NCBI RefSeq assembly: GCF_011045195.1
Contig: NZ_CP049199.1
Location: forward strand, 1,798,001-1,862,000
Reading direction: 5' to 3'
Length of the DNA stretch: 64,000 bases
From: Caulobacter soli
Lineage (GTDB): Bacteria > Pseudomonadota > Alphaproteobacteria > Caulobacterales > Caulobacteraceae
The position numbers were made by a program, and so were the translations under genes. The number at the start of each line of letters is the position of its first letter. Positions within the stretch are counted from its first letter, which is position 1. Below, in pieces: positions 1-9,023 of the stretch. The notes beneath the pieces were generated by a model. That model saw only the letters and a list, made by a program, of their open reading frames with translations. It did no database searches and was not told where the DNA came from.

Positions 1-2051
1 GCGGGCGGCGCTTCGGCGCGTCGCGTGCGCGGCAGGTAGAGCGTGAAGGTCGCGCCTTGCCCGACGCGGCTGTCCACCGCCACGTCGCCGCCGGACTGCT
101 TGGCGAAGCCGTAGACCTGGCTCAGCCCCAGGCCGGTGCCGCGCCCGACCTCCTTGGTGGTGTAGAACGGCTCGAAGATCCGCGCCTGGTCGTCCTGGGC
201 GATGCCGCCGCCGCCGTCGACCACGGCGACGGTGATGAAGTCGCCCCGGCTGGCCGCGTGGCCGCGAAGGGCCGGTATGGCGCCGGCCGCGTCGATGCGG
301 ACCTGGAGCACGCCTTCGCCGCCCATGGCGTCGCGCGCATTGACCGCCAGGTTGATCAGGGCCGTCTCGAACTGGTTGATGTCGGACTCGACGAAGCAGT
401 CCTCGCACAGCACCGAGACGTCCAGTCGGATGCGGGCGCCCAGGATCGAGCGCAGCATGTCGCCCAGGGTCTCGACCTTGGTGGCGATGTTGAAGTGCTC
501 GGGCTTCAGGGCCTGGCGACGCGAGAAGGCCAGCAGTTGGCTGGTCAGCTTGGCGGCCCGGTCGGCGGTGTCGGAGATGGCGTCGATATAGCGCCGACGG
601 CGATCGGCCGGCAGGTCACGGCTGCGCAGCAGGTCGGCCGACGAGCGGATGACGGTCAGCAGGTTGTTGAAGTCGTGGGCGACCCCGCCGGTCAGCTGGC
701 CGATGGCTTCCATCTTCTGGGCCTGGCGCAGGGCTTCCTCGGCCTGTTTCAGCGCCAGCGCTTGCTGCTTCTCCTCGGTCATGTCGCGACCGTAGCCGTA
801 GACCAGGCCGTCCTCGAAGGCGGTGTTCCACGAGATCCAGCGCACGTCGCCATCCAGCGTCCGGTAGCGGTTCTCAAAGCCGGTGACCTGTGAATCATGG
901 AAGACTTCGTCGAGCGCCTGGTCGGTTACGACGGCGTCTTCGGGCACGACGAAATCCGCGATCCGACGACCGATCACGTCCTCGACACTATGACCGAGGA
1001 TGCGGGTCCAGGCCGGGCTGACGGACTGGAAGACGCCATCGCCGTCAACCACGACCATCAGGTCGCGGGCGTTGGTCCAGATCCGGTCCGAGCGTCGGCG
1101 TTCTTCCTCGACGCTGCGCGCCTGGGCGAAGGCACCGGCCGCGCGGTCGGCGATCAGGGTCGCCAAGTCCAGCAGGCCTTCGTCGCCACGACGGTGCGGA
1201 TTGAGCCCGAGCACCAGCGTGGCCGCCGGATCGCCCAGGGCGCCGGCGATCGGCATGACCAGGCATTCGGTCGGCTGGATCGCCCAGGTTCCGGTAGGAT
1301 AGGCACCTCGAGGCAAGGCCTGCTTCCGCGCGGTCCCGCGTGCGGCGTCCAGCGGCCAGGGACGTTGCAGCAGCTCGCGGCCGTCCTCGGTGGCCGAGCA
1401 CCCGACCAACCCGCCCAGGGGATCACGGACATAGGCCAGCGAGAACGGGAAGTCGTCGGTGTTGGCCGCCAGGGCGTCGCACACGCCCTGCAGCACGGCG
1501 TCCTGGGTGACCGCGCCGATCAGGCATTCGCCCAGCCGGCGCACGGTCTCCAGCCGCCGCTCGCTGATCACCCGCTCGGTCTCCTCGGTGACCACGCACA
1601 TCAGGCCCTTGATGTCGTTCCCGTCGCGCAGCGGGCTGTAGGAGAAGGTGTGATAGGTCTCTTCGGGATAGCCGTTGCGTTCCAGCAGCAGCTGCAGCGC
1701 CTTGTTCCAGGTCGCGACCCCGTCGCGCATGACCGAATGGACCTGGGGTTCGACGTCGGCATAGACCTCGCGCCACACCTCGTGGAACGGCCGCCCCAGG
1801 GACGCCGGATGCTTGGTTCCCAGCGTCGGGGCATAGGCGTCGTTGTAGAAGAAGCGCAGGTCCTCGCCCCAGCCCAGCCACATCTCGAAGCGCGAGGTCA
1901 GCATCATGGCCAGGGGCGTTTTCAGGCCGGTCGGCCAGGCCTCGGGCGGACCGAGCGGGGTAGCGGCCCAATCCGTCTCGCGCATGCGGCGCGCCATGTC
2001 GCTGTCGCCCGGGAAGACCTGGGCGAGCGTCTGGCTCGTGTCGAGCGACAT
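1..2051 (-). CDS. PAS/GAF sensor histidine kinase, 3' end cut off by the window edge
   Basis: Membrane-free sensor kinase; 683 codons are visible from the ATG at 2051 and no stop is reached, so the C-terminus (possibly a receiver domain) lies outside the window. Domains in order: an N-terminal PAS-like region (about residues 20-155, with the phrase [15 protein letters not shown] that is common in soluble alphaproteobacterial kinases), a GAF-like region (about 165-330), a second PAS (about 335-440), a HisKA dimerisation domain with the phospho-acceptor in [11 protein letters not shown] (His459), then an HATPase domain with DGGGGI and the G-box GRGTGLGL. No transmembrane segment is seen, so it is probably cytoplasmic. 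It lies downstream of kdsA on the same strand with a gap of about 70 bp. The signal is unknown. Identification as a histidine kinase is secure; the ligand and partner regulator cannot be read from the sequence. Confidence 0.9.
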   Translation of the reverse strand, partial: MSLDTSQTLAQVFPGDSDMARRMRETDWAATPLGPPEAWPTGLKTPLAMMLTSRFEMWLGWGEDLRFFYNDAYAPTLGTKHPASLGRPFHEVWREVYADVEPQVHSVMRDGVATWNKALQLLLERNGYPEETYHTFSYSPLRDGNDIKGLMCVVTEETERVISERRLETVRRLGECLIGAVTQDAVLQGVCDALAANTDDFPFSLAYVRDPLGGLVGCSATEDGRELLQRPWPLDAARGTARKQALPRGAYPTGTWAIQPTECLVMPIAGALGDPAATLVLGLNPHRRGDEGLLDLATLIADRAAGAFAQARSVEEERRRSDRIWTNARDLMVVVDGDGVFQSVSPAWTRILGHSVEDVIGRRIADFVVPEDAVVTDQALDEVFHDSQVTGFENRYRTLDGDVRWISWNTAFEDGLVYGYGRDMTEEKQQALALKQAEEALRQAQKMEAIGQLTGGVAHDFNNLLTVIRSSADLLRSRDLPADRRRRYIDAISDTADRAAKLTSQLLAFSRRQALKPEHFNIATKVETLGDMLRSILGARIRLDVSVLCEDCFVESDINQFETALINLAVNARDAMGGEGVLQVRIDAAGAIPALRGHAASRGDFITVAVVDGGGGIAQDDQARIFEPFYTTKEVGRGTGLGLSQVYGFAKQSGGDVAVDSRVGQGATFTLYLPRTRRAEAPP

Positions 2052-2119
2052 GGGGTTCACGAGATTTCCAACGGGACGACGAACAGCTTAGCTAGAACGC
2101 CGCCTGCTTGAAAAGGCTC

Positions 2120-2971
2120 CTAGGCGCGGACAGCCGCGTGCAGGGTCTTCAGCGTTTTCAGCAGCCCGGCCGCATCGCCCAGCGGCAGGCAGCTGGGCCC
2201 GTCGCACAGGGCCTTGTCGGGGTCGGTGTGGAATTCCAGGAACACGCCGTCGGCGCCGGCGGCCACGGCGGCCTTGGCGATGATCGGCACGCCCTCGCGG
2301 CGGCCGCCCGTCGAACCGCCGGCGGTGCGGGGATCCGCGCCCGGCAGCTGGACGGCGTGGGTGGCGTCGATGGTCACCGGCACGCCCAGCGACTGCATCT
2401 GCTGGATGCCCAGCATGTCGACCACCAGGTTGTTGTAACCGAACGAGGCGCCGCGCTCGCACAGCACGATCTGCAGGTCGGGGGCGGCCTCGCGGGCCTT
2501 GTGGATGATGTTCTTGCAGTCCCAGGGCGCGATGAACTGGGCCTTCTTGACGTGCAGCCAGCCGCCGGCCGCGGCCGTGGCGCGCGAGGCGGCGACGATC
2601 AGGTCGGTTTGGCGGCACAGGAAGGCGGGAATCTGCACCAGGTCGGCGACGGCGGCGACCGGCTCGGCCTGGTCGATCTCGTGGATGTCGGTGGCGATCG
2701 GCACGTCCAGCTTGGCCTTGATCTCGGCCAGCATGGCCAGGCCGTCCTTCAGGCCAGGACCGCGATAGCTGGTGATCGACGAGCGGTTGGCCTTGTCGAA
2801 GCTGGCCTTGAACACATAGGGCAGGCCCAGCTCGGCGGTGATCGCCTTCAACTCGCGCCCGACCTCCAGGGCGAGATCCAGGTTCTCCAGCACGTTCAGG
2901 CCGGCGATCACGGCCAGGGGCTGGCCGGCGCCCATCGACAGGTTCCAGCGCTTCAGGGTGACGACGGACAT
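2120..2971 (-). CDS. kdsA: 3-deoxy-8-phosphooctulonate (KDO-8-P) synthase
   Basis: Cytoplasmic enzyme that condenses phosphoenolpyruvate with arabinose-5-phosphate to KDO-8-phosphate, precursor of the inner-core sugar of LPS. 283 aa from the ATG at 2971, chosen because AGAAGG sits just upstream; an in-frame ATG 8 codons earlier has no such site. Family motifs are clear: KASFDKANRSS, YRGPGL, TDIHE, LPAFL-type IPAFLCRQTD, CERGASFGYNNLVVDM, and CDGPS near the C-terminus. Residue 26 is Asn (AGLNVLEN), the position that is Asn in metal-independent enzymes such as the E. coli one and Cys in metal-dependent ones, so a metal-independent mechanism is inferred. It lies between the Nudix gene and the sensor kinase, all on the minus strand. 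Confidence 0.96.
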   Translation of the reverse strand: MSVVTLKRWNLSMGAGQPLAVIAGLNVLENLDLALEVGRELKAITAELGLPYVFKASFDKANRSSITSYRGPGLKDGLAMLAEIKAKLDVPIATDIHEIDQAEPVAAVADLVQIPAFLCRQTDLIVAASRATAAAGGWLHVKKAQFIAPWDCKNIIHKAREAAPDLQIVLCERGASFGYNNLVVDMLGIQQMQSLGVPVTIDATHAVQLPGADPRTAGGSTGGRREGVPIIAKAAVAAGADGVFLEFHTDPDKALCDGPSCLPLGDAAGLLKTLKTLHAAVRA

Positions 2972-3004
2972 CGGCGGACCTTCTCTACAAATCAAGCCGC
3001 GAGC

Positions 3005-3418
3005 TTATGCCCTAAGCGAAGCGACCGCGTCGAGCGTCGCGGCGGTCAGCGGCGAGGGCAGGGCGTCGAGCGGAAACCATCCCCAGTCGGCCAAGGCTTG
3101 CGGCTCCTGGATCGTCGGCTCGCCCACGCAACCGTCGGCGCGATAGGTCACCGCCACCCAGTGGGCGTCGTCGGCGATCATGTCGGTGACGCACAGCACG
3201 GGGCCGGCGACGATGGTGATCCCCAGCTCTTCCAGGATCTCGCGCTCGGCGCAGGCGCGGCTGGTTTCGCCCCAGTCCAGCTTGCCGCCGGGCTGGCCCC
3301 AATGGCCGGCCTCGGGCTGACGCTTGCGCCGGACCAGCAGGATGCGGCCCTCGGCGTCGAGGATGGCCGCGCCGCAGCCTACGCGCGGCCGGAGCGGGGC
3401 GGATGATTCATCGGACAT
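3005..3418 (-). CDS. Nudix hydrolase
   Basis: 137-aa protein with a complete Nudix box (G-x5-E-x7-REILEELGI, from GKLDWGE through REILEELGI), so it should hydrolyse a nucleoside diphosphate linked to another moiety, using Mg2+. The neighbouring stretch WGQPGGKLDWGE resembles MutT/NudG-like members, but the substrate cannot be assigned. The start at 3418 is preceded by AGGGAAGGAC. The 5' end overlaps the upstream small ORF by 40 nt, and kdsA follows 33 nt downstream, suggesting one minus-strand transcript. Confidence 0.88.
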   Translation of the reverse strand: MSDESSAPLRPRVGCGAAILDAEGRILLVRRKRQPEAGHWGQPGGKLDWGETSRACAEREILEELGITIVAGPVLCVTDMIADDAHWVAVTYRADGCVGEPTIQEPQALADWGWFPLDALPSPLTAATLDAVASLRA

Positions 3419-3621
3419 GCGTCCTTCCCTACACCGGCCTGCGCGTCGCGCCAGTCCAGGGTCTCGCCGATCTTGGCGAAGGCGGCGGCGACGCGGTTCA
3501 CGTCGGCCACCTGCTGGTAGATCCGGGCGTGATCGGTACGGTCGGCGCGCAAGGCCAGCAGGTCCAGTTCGGCGGCTTTGTACAAAAGGTTGGCCGAGGT
3601 CGCGATGGTATAGGCGGTCAT
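3379..3621 (-). CDS. Small hypothetical protein, 80 aa
   Basis: Not recognised. An 80-residue soluble, helix-prone sequence beginning MTAYTIATSANLLYK, with AGGGGAT upstream of the ATG at 3621. Codon third positions are G/C-rich like its neighbours, and the frame ends 40 nt inside the following Nudix gene, a typical coupled overlap. No signal peptide, membrane helix or known motif is visible. It is probably the first gene of the small ORF-Nudix-kdsA transcript. Confidence 0.6.
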   Translation of the reverse strand: MTAYTIATSANLLYKAAELDLLALRADRTDHARIYQQVADVNRVAAAFAKIGETLDWRDAQAGVGKDACPMNHPPRSGRA

Positions 3622-3825
3622 GGGGAATCCCCTGGGTCGTCTTTGTCCGGGATGTCGGATCGATGGTCGTCGGCGCTCGCGCACGCGCCCTTTCTGGACG
3701 GTGGCCGCCGCGACTCACGGACCTTGTCCGGGACGGCTCGTGTCCACCTCACTCACACGGGGACCGGACCATAGCGGTCAAGCGGCGCTGTTGTTCCCTT
3801 GTGGGGTGAGTTTAGCGGTCGCGGT

Positions 3826-3853
3826 TTGTAGACTCGCGCGGGTTCGCTATATC
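3826..3853 (+). promoter_or_regulatory. Housekeeping promoter of pyrE, apparently giving a leaderless mRNA
   Basis: GCTATATC at 3846-3853 matches the Caulobacter housekeeping -10 consensus GCTANAWC in every defined position. TTGTAG at 3826-3831 is a fair -35, and the spacing lies at the edge of the usual 10-14 nt. Transcription would begin at about 3859-3862, at or next to the pyrE ATG (3862), and no Shine-Dalgarno sequence precedes that ATG. Confidence 0.6.
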
Positions 3854-3861
3854 CACGTCTC

Positions 3862-4446
3862 ATGACCAACGACGACGTCCTCGACGAATTCCGCGCCGCC
3901 GGCGCCCTGCGCGAAGGCCACTTCGTGCTGTCCTCCGGCCTGCACAGCCCCGTCTTCCTGCAGAAGAACCTGGTGTTCATGCGGCCCGAGCGCTGCGAGC
4001 GCTTGTGCAAGGCGCTGGCTGCAAAGGTCATCGCCACCGTAGGCCAGCCCGACGTGGCCGTTTCGCCGGCCGTGGGCGGGATCATTCCCGGCTACGAAAC
4101 CGCCCGTCACCTGAACGTCGCCTCGATCTATGTCGAGCGCGAGGGCGGCAGCTTCAAGTTCCGTCGCGGCTTCCACCTGGAGCCCGGCCAGAAGGTCGTG
4201 ATGGTGGAAGACATCGTCACCACCGGCCTGTCGTCGCGCGAGTGCATCGCCGCGATCCAGGAGGCCGGCGGCGAGGTCATCGCGGCGGCCTGCATCGTCG
4301 ACCGCTCGGGCGGCAAGGTCGATGTCGGCGTGCCGCTGGTGTCGCTGTGCAGCCTGGAAGTTCCGGCCTATCCGGCCGACGCCCTGCCGCCTGAGCTGGC
4401 GGCGATCCCGATCGAGGATCCGGGCAGCCGGCGCCTGAGGGGCTGA
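3862..4446 (+). CDS. pyrE: Orotate phosphoribosyltransferase
   Basis: Transfers phosphoribose from PRPP to orotate, giving OMP, in pyrimidine biosynthesis; cytoplasmic dimer. The 194-aa protein has the PRPP-binding loop [13 protein letters not shown] (about residues 112-124, acidic pair E116-D117) and the type I phosphoribosyltransferase fold seen in [13 protein letters not shown] and [15 protein letters not shown]. There is no ribosome-binding site, but a good promoter ends about 8 nt before the start codon, so translation is probably leaderless. pdxJ starts 5 nt after its stop. Confidence 0.95.
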   Translation: MTNDDVLDEFRAAGALREGHFVLSSGLHSPVFLQKNLVFMRPERCERLCKALAAKVIATVGQPDVAVSPAVGGIIPGYETARHLNVASIYVEREGGSFKFRRGFHLEPGQKVVMVEDIVTTGLSSRECIAAIQEAGGEVIAAACIVDRSGGKVDVGVPLVSLCSLEVPAYPADALPPELAAIPIEDPGSRRLRG

Positions 4447-4451
4447 CGACC

Positions 4452-5207
4452 ATGCTGCGGCTCGGCGTCAACATCGACCACGTGGCCACGATCCGCAACG
4501 CACGCGGGTCCAGCTATCCGGAGCCGGTGCGGGCCGCCGAGCTGGCCCTGGCGGCCGGCGCCGACGGCATCACCGCTCACCTGCGCGAGGATCGCCGCCA
4601 CATCAGCGACGCCGACATCGCCTTGCTCAACGACCTGTGCCTGAAGCGCGGCAAGCCGCTGAACTTCGAGATGGCGGTCACCGACGAGATGGTGGGGATC
4701 GCCGTGGCCGCCCGTCCGCACGCCGCCTGCCTGGTGCCCGAGCGCCGCGAGGAGGTCACCACCGAAGGCGGCCTGGACGTGGTCAAGGGCGCCAACCGCA
4801 TCGCCGACGCCACCGCGCGCCTGCGCACCGTCGGGGCGCGCGTCTCGCTGTTCATCGAGGCCGACCCGGCCCAGATCCAGGCTTCGGCCGATGTCGGGGC
4901 CCAGGTGGTCGAGCTGCACACCGGCGCCTATTGCGACGTCGCCCGCGAGGGGCATGTCGACCGCGCCGCCGCCATTCTGGAACGCCTGAAGACCGGCGCG
5001 GCCCTGGCCCAGAGCCTGGGACTGGAAGTCCATGCAGGCCACGGCATCGACTACGCCACCGTCAAGCCGATCGCCGCCATCCCGCAGATCGCCGAACTCA
5101 ACATCGGCCACTTTCTCATAGGCGAGGCGATCTTCGTGGGTCTGCCGCAAGCCATCCTGCGAATGCGCACCCTGATGGACGCCGCCCGCCTGGATACGGC
5201 CGCATGA
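4452..5207 (+). CDS. pdxJ: Pyridoxine 5'-phosphate synthase
   Basis: Closes the pyridoxine ring from 1-deoxyxylulose-5-phosphate and 3-amino-2-oxopropyl phosphate, the last ring-forming step of the DXP-dependent vitamin B6 route. The 251-aa TIM-barrel protein carries [17 protein letters not shown] at the N-terminus, HLREDRRHI (catalytic His43), the E73 region NFEMA, and the phosphate-binding VHAGHGIDY and [14 protein letters not shown]. It lies between pyrE (5 nt gap) and acpS, whose ATG overlaps its TGA (ATGA). Confidence 0.96.
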   Translation: MLRLGVNIDHVATIRNARGSSYPEPVRAAELALAAGADGITAHLREDRRHISDADIALLNDLCLKRGKPLNFEMAVTDEMVGIAVAARPHAACLVPERREEVTTEGGLDVVKGANRIADATARLRTVGARVSLFIEADPAQIQASADVGAQVVELHTGAYCDVAREGHVDRAAAILERLKTGAALAQSLGLEVHAGHGIDYATVKPIAAIPQIAELNIGHFLIGEAIFVGLPQAILRMRTLMDAARLDTAA

Positions 5208-5605
5208 TCATCGGAATCGGCTCGGACCTGTGCGACATCCGCCGGATCGAGAAGACCCTCGAACGGTTCGGCGACCGCTTCACCCACAAAAGCTTCACCG
5301 AGATCGAGCGCAATCGGTCGGAACGCAAGCCCGACCGCGCCTCCAGCTACGCCAAGCGCTTCGCCGCCAAGGAGGCCTGCTCCAAGGCCCTGGGCACCGG
5401 GCTGAAGGGCGGAGTTCATCTGTCTGGCATGGGGGTGGTGAACCTGCCGTCGGGCAAGCCGACCATGGCTTTGACCGGCGGCGCGGCCGAGCGCCTGGCC
5501 CGCATGACGCCCGAGGGCATGACCGCGGTGATCCATCTGTCCCTGACCGACGACCATCCTTACGCCCAGGCCTTCGTGATCATCGAGGCGGTTCCGGCCA
5601 CCTGA
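5204..5605 (+). CDS. acpS: Holo-[acyl-carrier-protein] synthase
   Basis: Transfers 4'-phosphopantetheine from CoA to apo-ACP, activating fatty-acid synthesis. 133 aa; Mg2+-binding Asp8 in [10 protein letters not shown] and Glu57 in [15 protein letters not shown] are both present, along with the C-terminal [19 protein letters not shown]. The ATG at 5204 overlaps the pdxJ stop, so translation is probably coupled. Length is normal for the family. Confidence 0.95.
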   Translation: MIIGIGSDLCDIRRIEKTLERFGDRFTHKSFTEIERNRSERKPDRASSYAKRFAAKEACSKALGTGLKGGVHLSGMGVVNLPSGKPTMALTGGAAERLARMTPEGMTAVIHLSLTDDHPYAQAFVIIEAVPAT

Positions 5606-5606
5606 T

Positions 5607-5739
5607 CCTCCCCCTGTGGGGGAGGCGATCGCGAAGCGATCGGTGGGGGGAGTTTTAGGGTCGAAGGTCCAGGTCGTGGTCATCTTCCGATCACTCCCCC
5701 CTCCGTCGGCTACGCCGACACCTCCCCCACAGGGGGAGG
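5607..5739. repeat. Palindromic intergenic element, family A (pair of double hairpins)
   Basis: Two copies of a two-hairpin unit face each other across about 50 bp. Left: CCTCCCCC-TGT-GGGGGAGG (5607-5625), then CGATCGC-GAA-GCGATCG (5626-5642). Right: GTCGGC-TAC-GCCGAC (5705-5719), then CCTCCCCC-ACA-GGGGGAGG (5721-5739), the exact reverse complement of the first hairpin. Related elements lie at 7820-7952 and 17219-17343. Confidence 0.85.
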
Positions 5740-5817
5740 CTTTGAACTTACGGCCCCCGCCTTGCACGCCTGCCTCCCAAGCGCCGCTCACGGCGCCGTT
5801 CTGGGACGGAGGAACAC

Positions 5818-5958
5818 ATGGCCATCTGGAACGATGTCGAGACCAAAGCCCGCCGCGCCGCGCGCCTGATGCCCTGGCAGGAGCGGCCGTTCGCCTGGCT
5901 GCTGGTCGGCTGGAGCTTCTTCGCCCTGGTGCTGCTGGCGATCCTCGCCACAATTTGA
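5818..5958 (+). CDS. Small membrane protein, 46 aa
   Basis: Unrecognised. ATG at 5818 preceded by a strong GGGACGGAGG ribosome-binding site. The product starts [17 protein letters not shown] and has one hydrophobic helix near the C-terminus ([19 protein letters not shown]), so it should be a single-pass inner-membrane peptide with a basic amphipathic N-terminus. Third codon positions are G/C-rich. It stands alone between a repeat element and lepB. Confidence 0.65.
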   Translation: MAIWNDVETKARRAARLMPWQERPFAWLLVGWSFFALVLLAILATI

Positions 5959-6116
5959 GCCTGGATTTCACGGTCAAGCTACGGATGGCGCGACGTCGCG
6001 TCGCGTACGCCATGAAGGCGAGTTAACGGGCGCCGCGCTTGCTCCCGTCGTAAACCCCGTCTAGCTAGGCGCGTCGGGTTCGCCCGAAGTCCATTCCGTC
6101 GAGAGCCCTGCAGCGC

Positions 6117-6965
6117 ATGACCGACACCGTCGAAACCGAAACCGCCGACGACAAGAACGGCGCGGTCAAGGAGTTCATCGAGATCGTCAAGACGGTCGCC
6201 TACGCCCTGGGCATCGCCCTCGTGCTGCGGGTGCTGCTGTTCCAACCGTTCACGATCCCGTCGGCGTCGATGGAGCCCAACCTCTACCAGGGCGACTACA
6301 TCATCGTCAGCAAGTACAGCTACGGCTGGTCCAAGCACTCGATCCCGTTCAGCCCGCCGCTGTTCAACGGCCGCATTCTGGGTCACGCGCCGCGTCGCGG
6401 CGACATCATCGTCTTCAAGCTGCCGCGCGACCCGCACATCGACTACATCAAGCGCCTGATCGGCCTGCCCGGCGACAAGGTCCAGGTGCGCGGCGGCGTG
6501 GTCTACATCAACGGCAAGGTGCTGGCCCGCAAGGAACTGCCCTCGGCCTTGGTCGACACCGGCTACGGCACGATCCGCGCCGGCCGTTTCGAGGAGACCA
6601 ACCCCGAAGGCCGCAAGTACGCCACCCAGGACTACGGTCCCGACAGCGAAGCCGACAACACCGGCGTCTATACCGTGCCGGCCGGCTGCTACTTCTTCAT
6701 GGGCGACAACCGCGACAACTCGCTGGACAGCCGCTTCGACCCCGGAATCTCGGCCTTCAAGACCGGCCCTGGCACCTGCAAGTGGGACTACGCCAACGAC
6801 CAGTATATCGGCATGCAGGAAGGCGTCGGCTTCGTGCCGGCCGAGAACCTGGTGGGCCGCGCCCAGCTGATCCTGCTGTCGTGGAACGCCGACGCCCACC
6901 TGTTCAAGCCGTGGACCTGGTTCCTGGACGCCCGTCCCAGCCGCTTCTTCCGCGTCCTGAAGTAG
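6117..6965 (+). CDS. lepB: Signal peptidase I
   Basis: Inner-membrane serine protease that removes signal peptides from exported proteins. 282 aa; a single N-terminal transmembrane helix (about residues 23-42), catalytic Ser51 in PSASMEPNL and general-base Lys112 in [12 protein letters not shown], then [13 protein letters not shown] near the C-terminus. The start gives a short acidic cytoplasmic tail. It precedes rnc, era and recO, the usual order in alphaproteobacteria, but a palindromic repeat separates it from rnc. Confidence 0.96.
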   Translation: MTDTVETETADDKNGAVKEFIEIVKTVAYALGIALVLRVLLFQPFTIPSASMEPNLYQGDYIIVSKYSYGWSKHSIPFSPPLFNGRILGHAPRRGDIIVFKLPRDPHIDYIKRLIGLPGDKVQVRGGVVYINGKVLARKELPSALVDTGYGTIRAGRFEETNPEGRKYATQDYGPDSEADNTGVYTVPAGCYFFMGDNRDNSLDSRFDPGISAFKTGPGTCKWDYANDQYIGMQEGVGFVPAENLVGRAQLILLSWNADAHLFKPWTWFLDARPSRFFRVLK

Positions 6966-6986
6966 GTTTGGCGGAAAGACCTCCCG

Positions 6987-7095
6987 CGATATCCTCGTCC
7001 TTCGACAGGCTCAGGATGAGGATATCGAATGCATCGCCTCGTGGGCTATCAACATCCCAGTAGCCCTCATCCTGAGCTTGTCGAAGGACGAGGGC
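6987..7095. repeat. Palindromic intergenic element, family B, copy 1 (just upstream of rnc)
   Basis: Two arms of about 29 bp (6993-7021 and 7065-7093) are near-perfect inverted copies, with a single position that would be a G.U wobble in RNA, around a 43-nt centre. Each arm is itself a hairpin whose outer stem is perfect: CGATATCCTC with GAGGATATCG (6987-6996/7018-7027), and GCCCTC with GAGGGC (7063-7068/7090-7095). Copy 2 lies at 47680-47776. Confidence 0.9.
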
Positions 7096-7113
7096 GCACC
7101 CAGAGCATTTCCC

Positions 7114-7815
7114 ATGGATAGACGCGCCGTCGCCGTCGGCGACCTGGAGCGCCGGATCGGTCACACCTTCCAGGATCGCCAGCTGCTGGAGCTGGCCCTG
7201 ACCCACGCCAGCGTGGGCGACGGGGCCAAGACCAAGCTCGGCGACAACGAGGTGCTGGAGTTCATCGGCGACCGCGTGCTGGGCCTGCTGGCCGCCGAGG
7301 CCCTGGCCGAGCGTTTCCCGAAAGCCAAGGAAGGCGAGCTGGCCCCGCGCCTGAACGCCCTGGTCAGCCGCGAGACCTGCGCCCGGGTGTCCCGCGCCGC
7401 CAATGTCGGCCCGGCCCTGCGCCTGTCGGCATCGTCCAGCAAGATCGGCGGCCGCGAGACCGACTCGATCCTGGCGGGGGCGGCCGAGGCGCTGATGGCC
7501 GCGCTTTATCGCGATGGTGGGCTGGAAACCGCGCGCCGGGTGTTCCTGGACCTGTGGGCCGACGAGTTCGACAAGGCGGGCGAGGGCAAGCCGCGCGATC
7601 CCAAGACCGCGCTGCAGGAATGGGCCCAGGGCAAGGGCAAGCCGCTGCCGACCTACGCCGTCAAGGACCGCAAGGGGCCGGACCACGCGCCGGTGTTCAC
7701 CGTGCAGGTGACGGTGGTGGGGCTTGACCCGGTGTTCGCCGAGGGCCGCTCGCGGCAGGAAGCCGAGAAGGCGGCGGCCAAGGCGCTGCTGGAGCGGGAA
7801 GGGGCGGGGGTCTAG
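7114..7815 (+). CDS. rnc: Ribonuclease III
   Basis: Endonuclease cutting double-stranded RNA in rRNA maturation and mRNA processing. 233 aa from the ATG at 7114; a longer reading from 7078 would start inside the repeat element and is less likely. The catalytic signature is [14 protein letters not shown] (about residues 45-58), followed by the second acidic cluster ([17 protein letters not shown]), then a C-terminal double-stranded-RNA-binding domain (about 155-233: [20 protein letters not shown] and [12 protein letters not shown]). The ribosome-binding site is weak. Long inverted-repeat elements flank the gene on both sides. Confidence 0.94.
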   Translation: MDRRAVAVGDLERRIGHTFQDRQLLELALTHASVGDGAKTKLGDNEVLEFIGDRVLGLLAAEALAERFPKAKEGELAPRLNALVSRETCARVSRAANVGPALRLSASSSKIGGRETDSILAGAAEALMAALYRDGGLETARRVFLDLWADEFDKAGEGKPRDPKTALQEWAQGKGKPLPTYAVKDRKGPDHAPVFTVQVTVVGLDPVFAEGRSRQEAEKAAAKALLEREGAGV

Positions 7816-7819
7816 GCGG

Positions 7820-7952
7820 CTAACACTTGCCCCCTACGGATCGCTTCGCGATCGTCTTCCCCCATAGGGGGAAGAGGCGCGCCGCGCTCGCAGCCTCCGC
7901 CCCCTATGGGGGCGGACAGACCGCGCAGCGGTCAAGCGGGGGCAAGTGTTAG
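7820..7952. repeat. Palindromic intergenic element, family A, with perfect 15-bp ends (between rnc and era)
   Basis: The outer ends CTAACACTTGCCCCC (7820-7834) and GGGGGCAAGTGTTAG (7938-7952) are perfect inverted repeats. Inside are hairpins GATCGC-TTC-GCGATC, CTTCCCCC-AT-AGGGGGAAG, CCGCCCCC-TAT-GGGGGCGG and GACCGC-GCA-GCGGTC. It lies between two genes transcribed in the same direction. Confidence 0.88.
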
Positions 7953-7986
7953 CCCCCGAGCCCCATCGGTGCTACACGCACGCCCA

Positions 7987-8940
7987 ATGACTGAAACCAC
8001 CCCCCAAAACACCCGCGCCGGGTTCGCCGCCATCATCGGCGCCCCGAACGCCGGCAAGTCCACCCTGGTCAACCGCATGGTCGGGGCCAAGGTCTCGATC
8101 GTCACCCAGAAGGTCCAGACCACGCGCTTCCCCGTGCGCGGCGTGGCCATGACCGGCCAGACCCAGATCGTGCTGGTCGACACCCCCGGCATCTTCACGC
8201 CGCGCCGTCGCCTGGACCGCGCCATGGTCCGTTCCGCCTGGAGCGGCGCCGAGGACAGCGAAGTCGTCGTCCACCTCGTCGACGTCCAGGCCGAACTGGC
8301 CGCCCGCGAACGTCGCGCCACCCCGGGCGAGCACCGCTCGGTGCAGGACGTCCAGACCATCATCGAGGGCCTGAAGGCCGCCAATCGCCAGGTGATCCTG
8401 GCGCTGAACAAGATCGACGGCGTCAAGCGCGAGACCCTGCTGGCCGTCGCGCACGACCTGTACGAGACCGGCGTCTATTCGGAAGTCTTCATGATCAGCG
8501 CCGGCACCGGCGCGGGCGTCGACGATCTGACGGCCAAGCTGGCCTCGCTGATGCCGGAAGGTCCCTGGCTCTATCCGGAAGACCAGACCGCCGACCTGCC
8601 GGCCCGCCTGCTGGCCGCCGAGATCACCCGCGAGAAGATCTATCTGCGCGTCCACGAGGAGCTGCCCTACGCCGCTTCGGTCGAGACCACGGCGTTCGAA
8701 GAGCGTCCGGACGGCAGCGCCCGCATCGAGCAGACCATCTATGTCGAACGCGATGGCCAGCGCGCCATCGTGCTGGGCAAGGGCGGCGAGGTGATCAAGT
8801 GGATCGGCAAGTCTTCCCGCGAAGAGCTGGAAGAGATCCTCGACCGCAAGATCCACCTGTTCCTGCACGTGAAGGTCAAGGAAAACTGGGCCGAAGAGCG
8901 TGGCCTGTTCAACGACATGGGCCTGGATTTCGACGTCTAG
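7987..8940 (+). CDS. era: GTPase Era
   Basis: Ribosome-assembly GTPase that binds the 3' end of 16S rRNA. 317 aa from the ATG at 7987. G1 is GAPNAGKS (18-25), G3 DTPG (65-68), G4 NKID (141-144); the C-terminal KH RNA-binding domain shows GQRAIVLGKGGEVIKWIG and HLFLHVKVKENWAEE. Usual length. Follows rnc and precedes recO after an inserted acetyltransferase gene. Confidence 0.96.
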   Translation: MTETTPQNTRAGFAAIIGAPNAGKSTLVNRMVGAKVSIVTQKVQTTRFPVRGVAMTGQTQIVLVDTPGIFTPRRRLDRAMVRSAWSGAEDSEVVVHLVDVQAELAARERRATPGEHRSVQDVQTIIEGLKAANRQVILALNKIDGVKRETLLAVAHDLYETGVYSEVFMISAGTGAGVDDLTAKLASLMPEGPWLYPEDQTADLPARLLAAEITREKIYLRVHEELPYAASVETTAFEERPDGSARIEQTIYVERDGQRAIVLGKGGEVIKWIGKSSREELEEILDRKIHLFLHVKVKENWAEERGLFNDMGLDFDV

Positions 8941-8950
8941 CGCGCGCGAA

Positions 8951-8986
8951 CGTGTCGGCGTGGGCTGGTAATCCCGCGCCGACACG
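8951..8986 (+). terminator. Hairpin after era, possible terminator lacking a U-tract
   Basis: CGTGTCGGCG-t-GGG pairs with CCC-g-CGCCGACACG across a short loop, 14 pairs with one mismatch, starting 10 nt after the era stop. No run of T follows, so termination is uncertain; it may instead stabilise the 3' end of the era message. Confidence 0.4.
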
Positions 8987-9023
8987 CTAGGTGTAGCGAG
9001 AACAGACAGGGAATATCGCGCCC

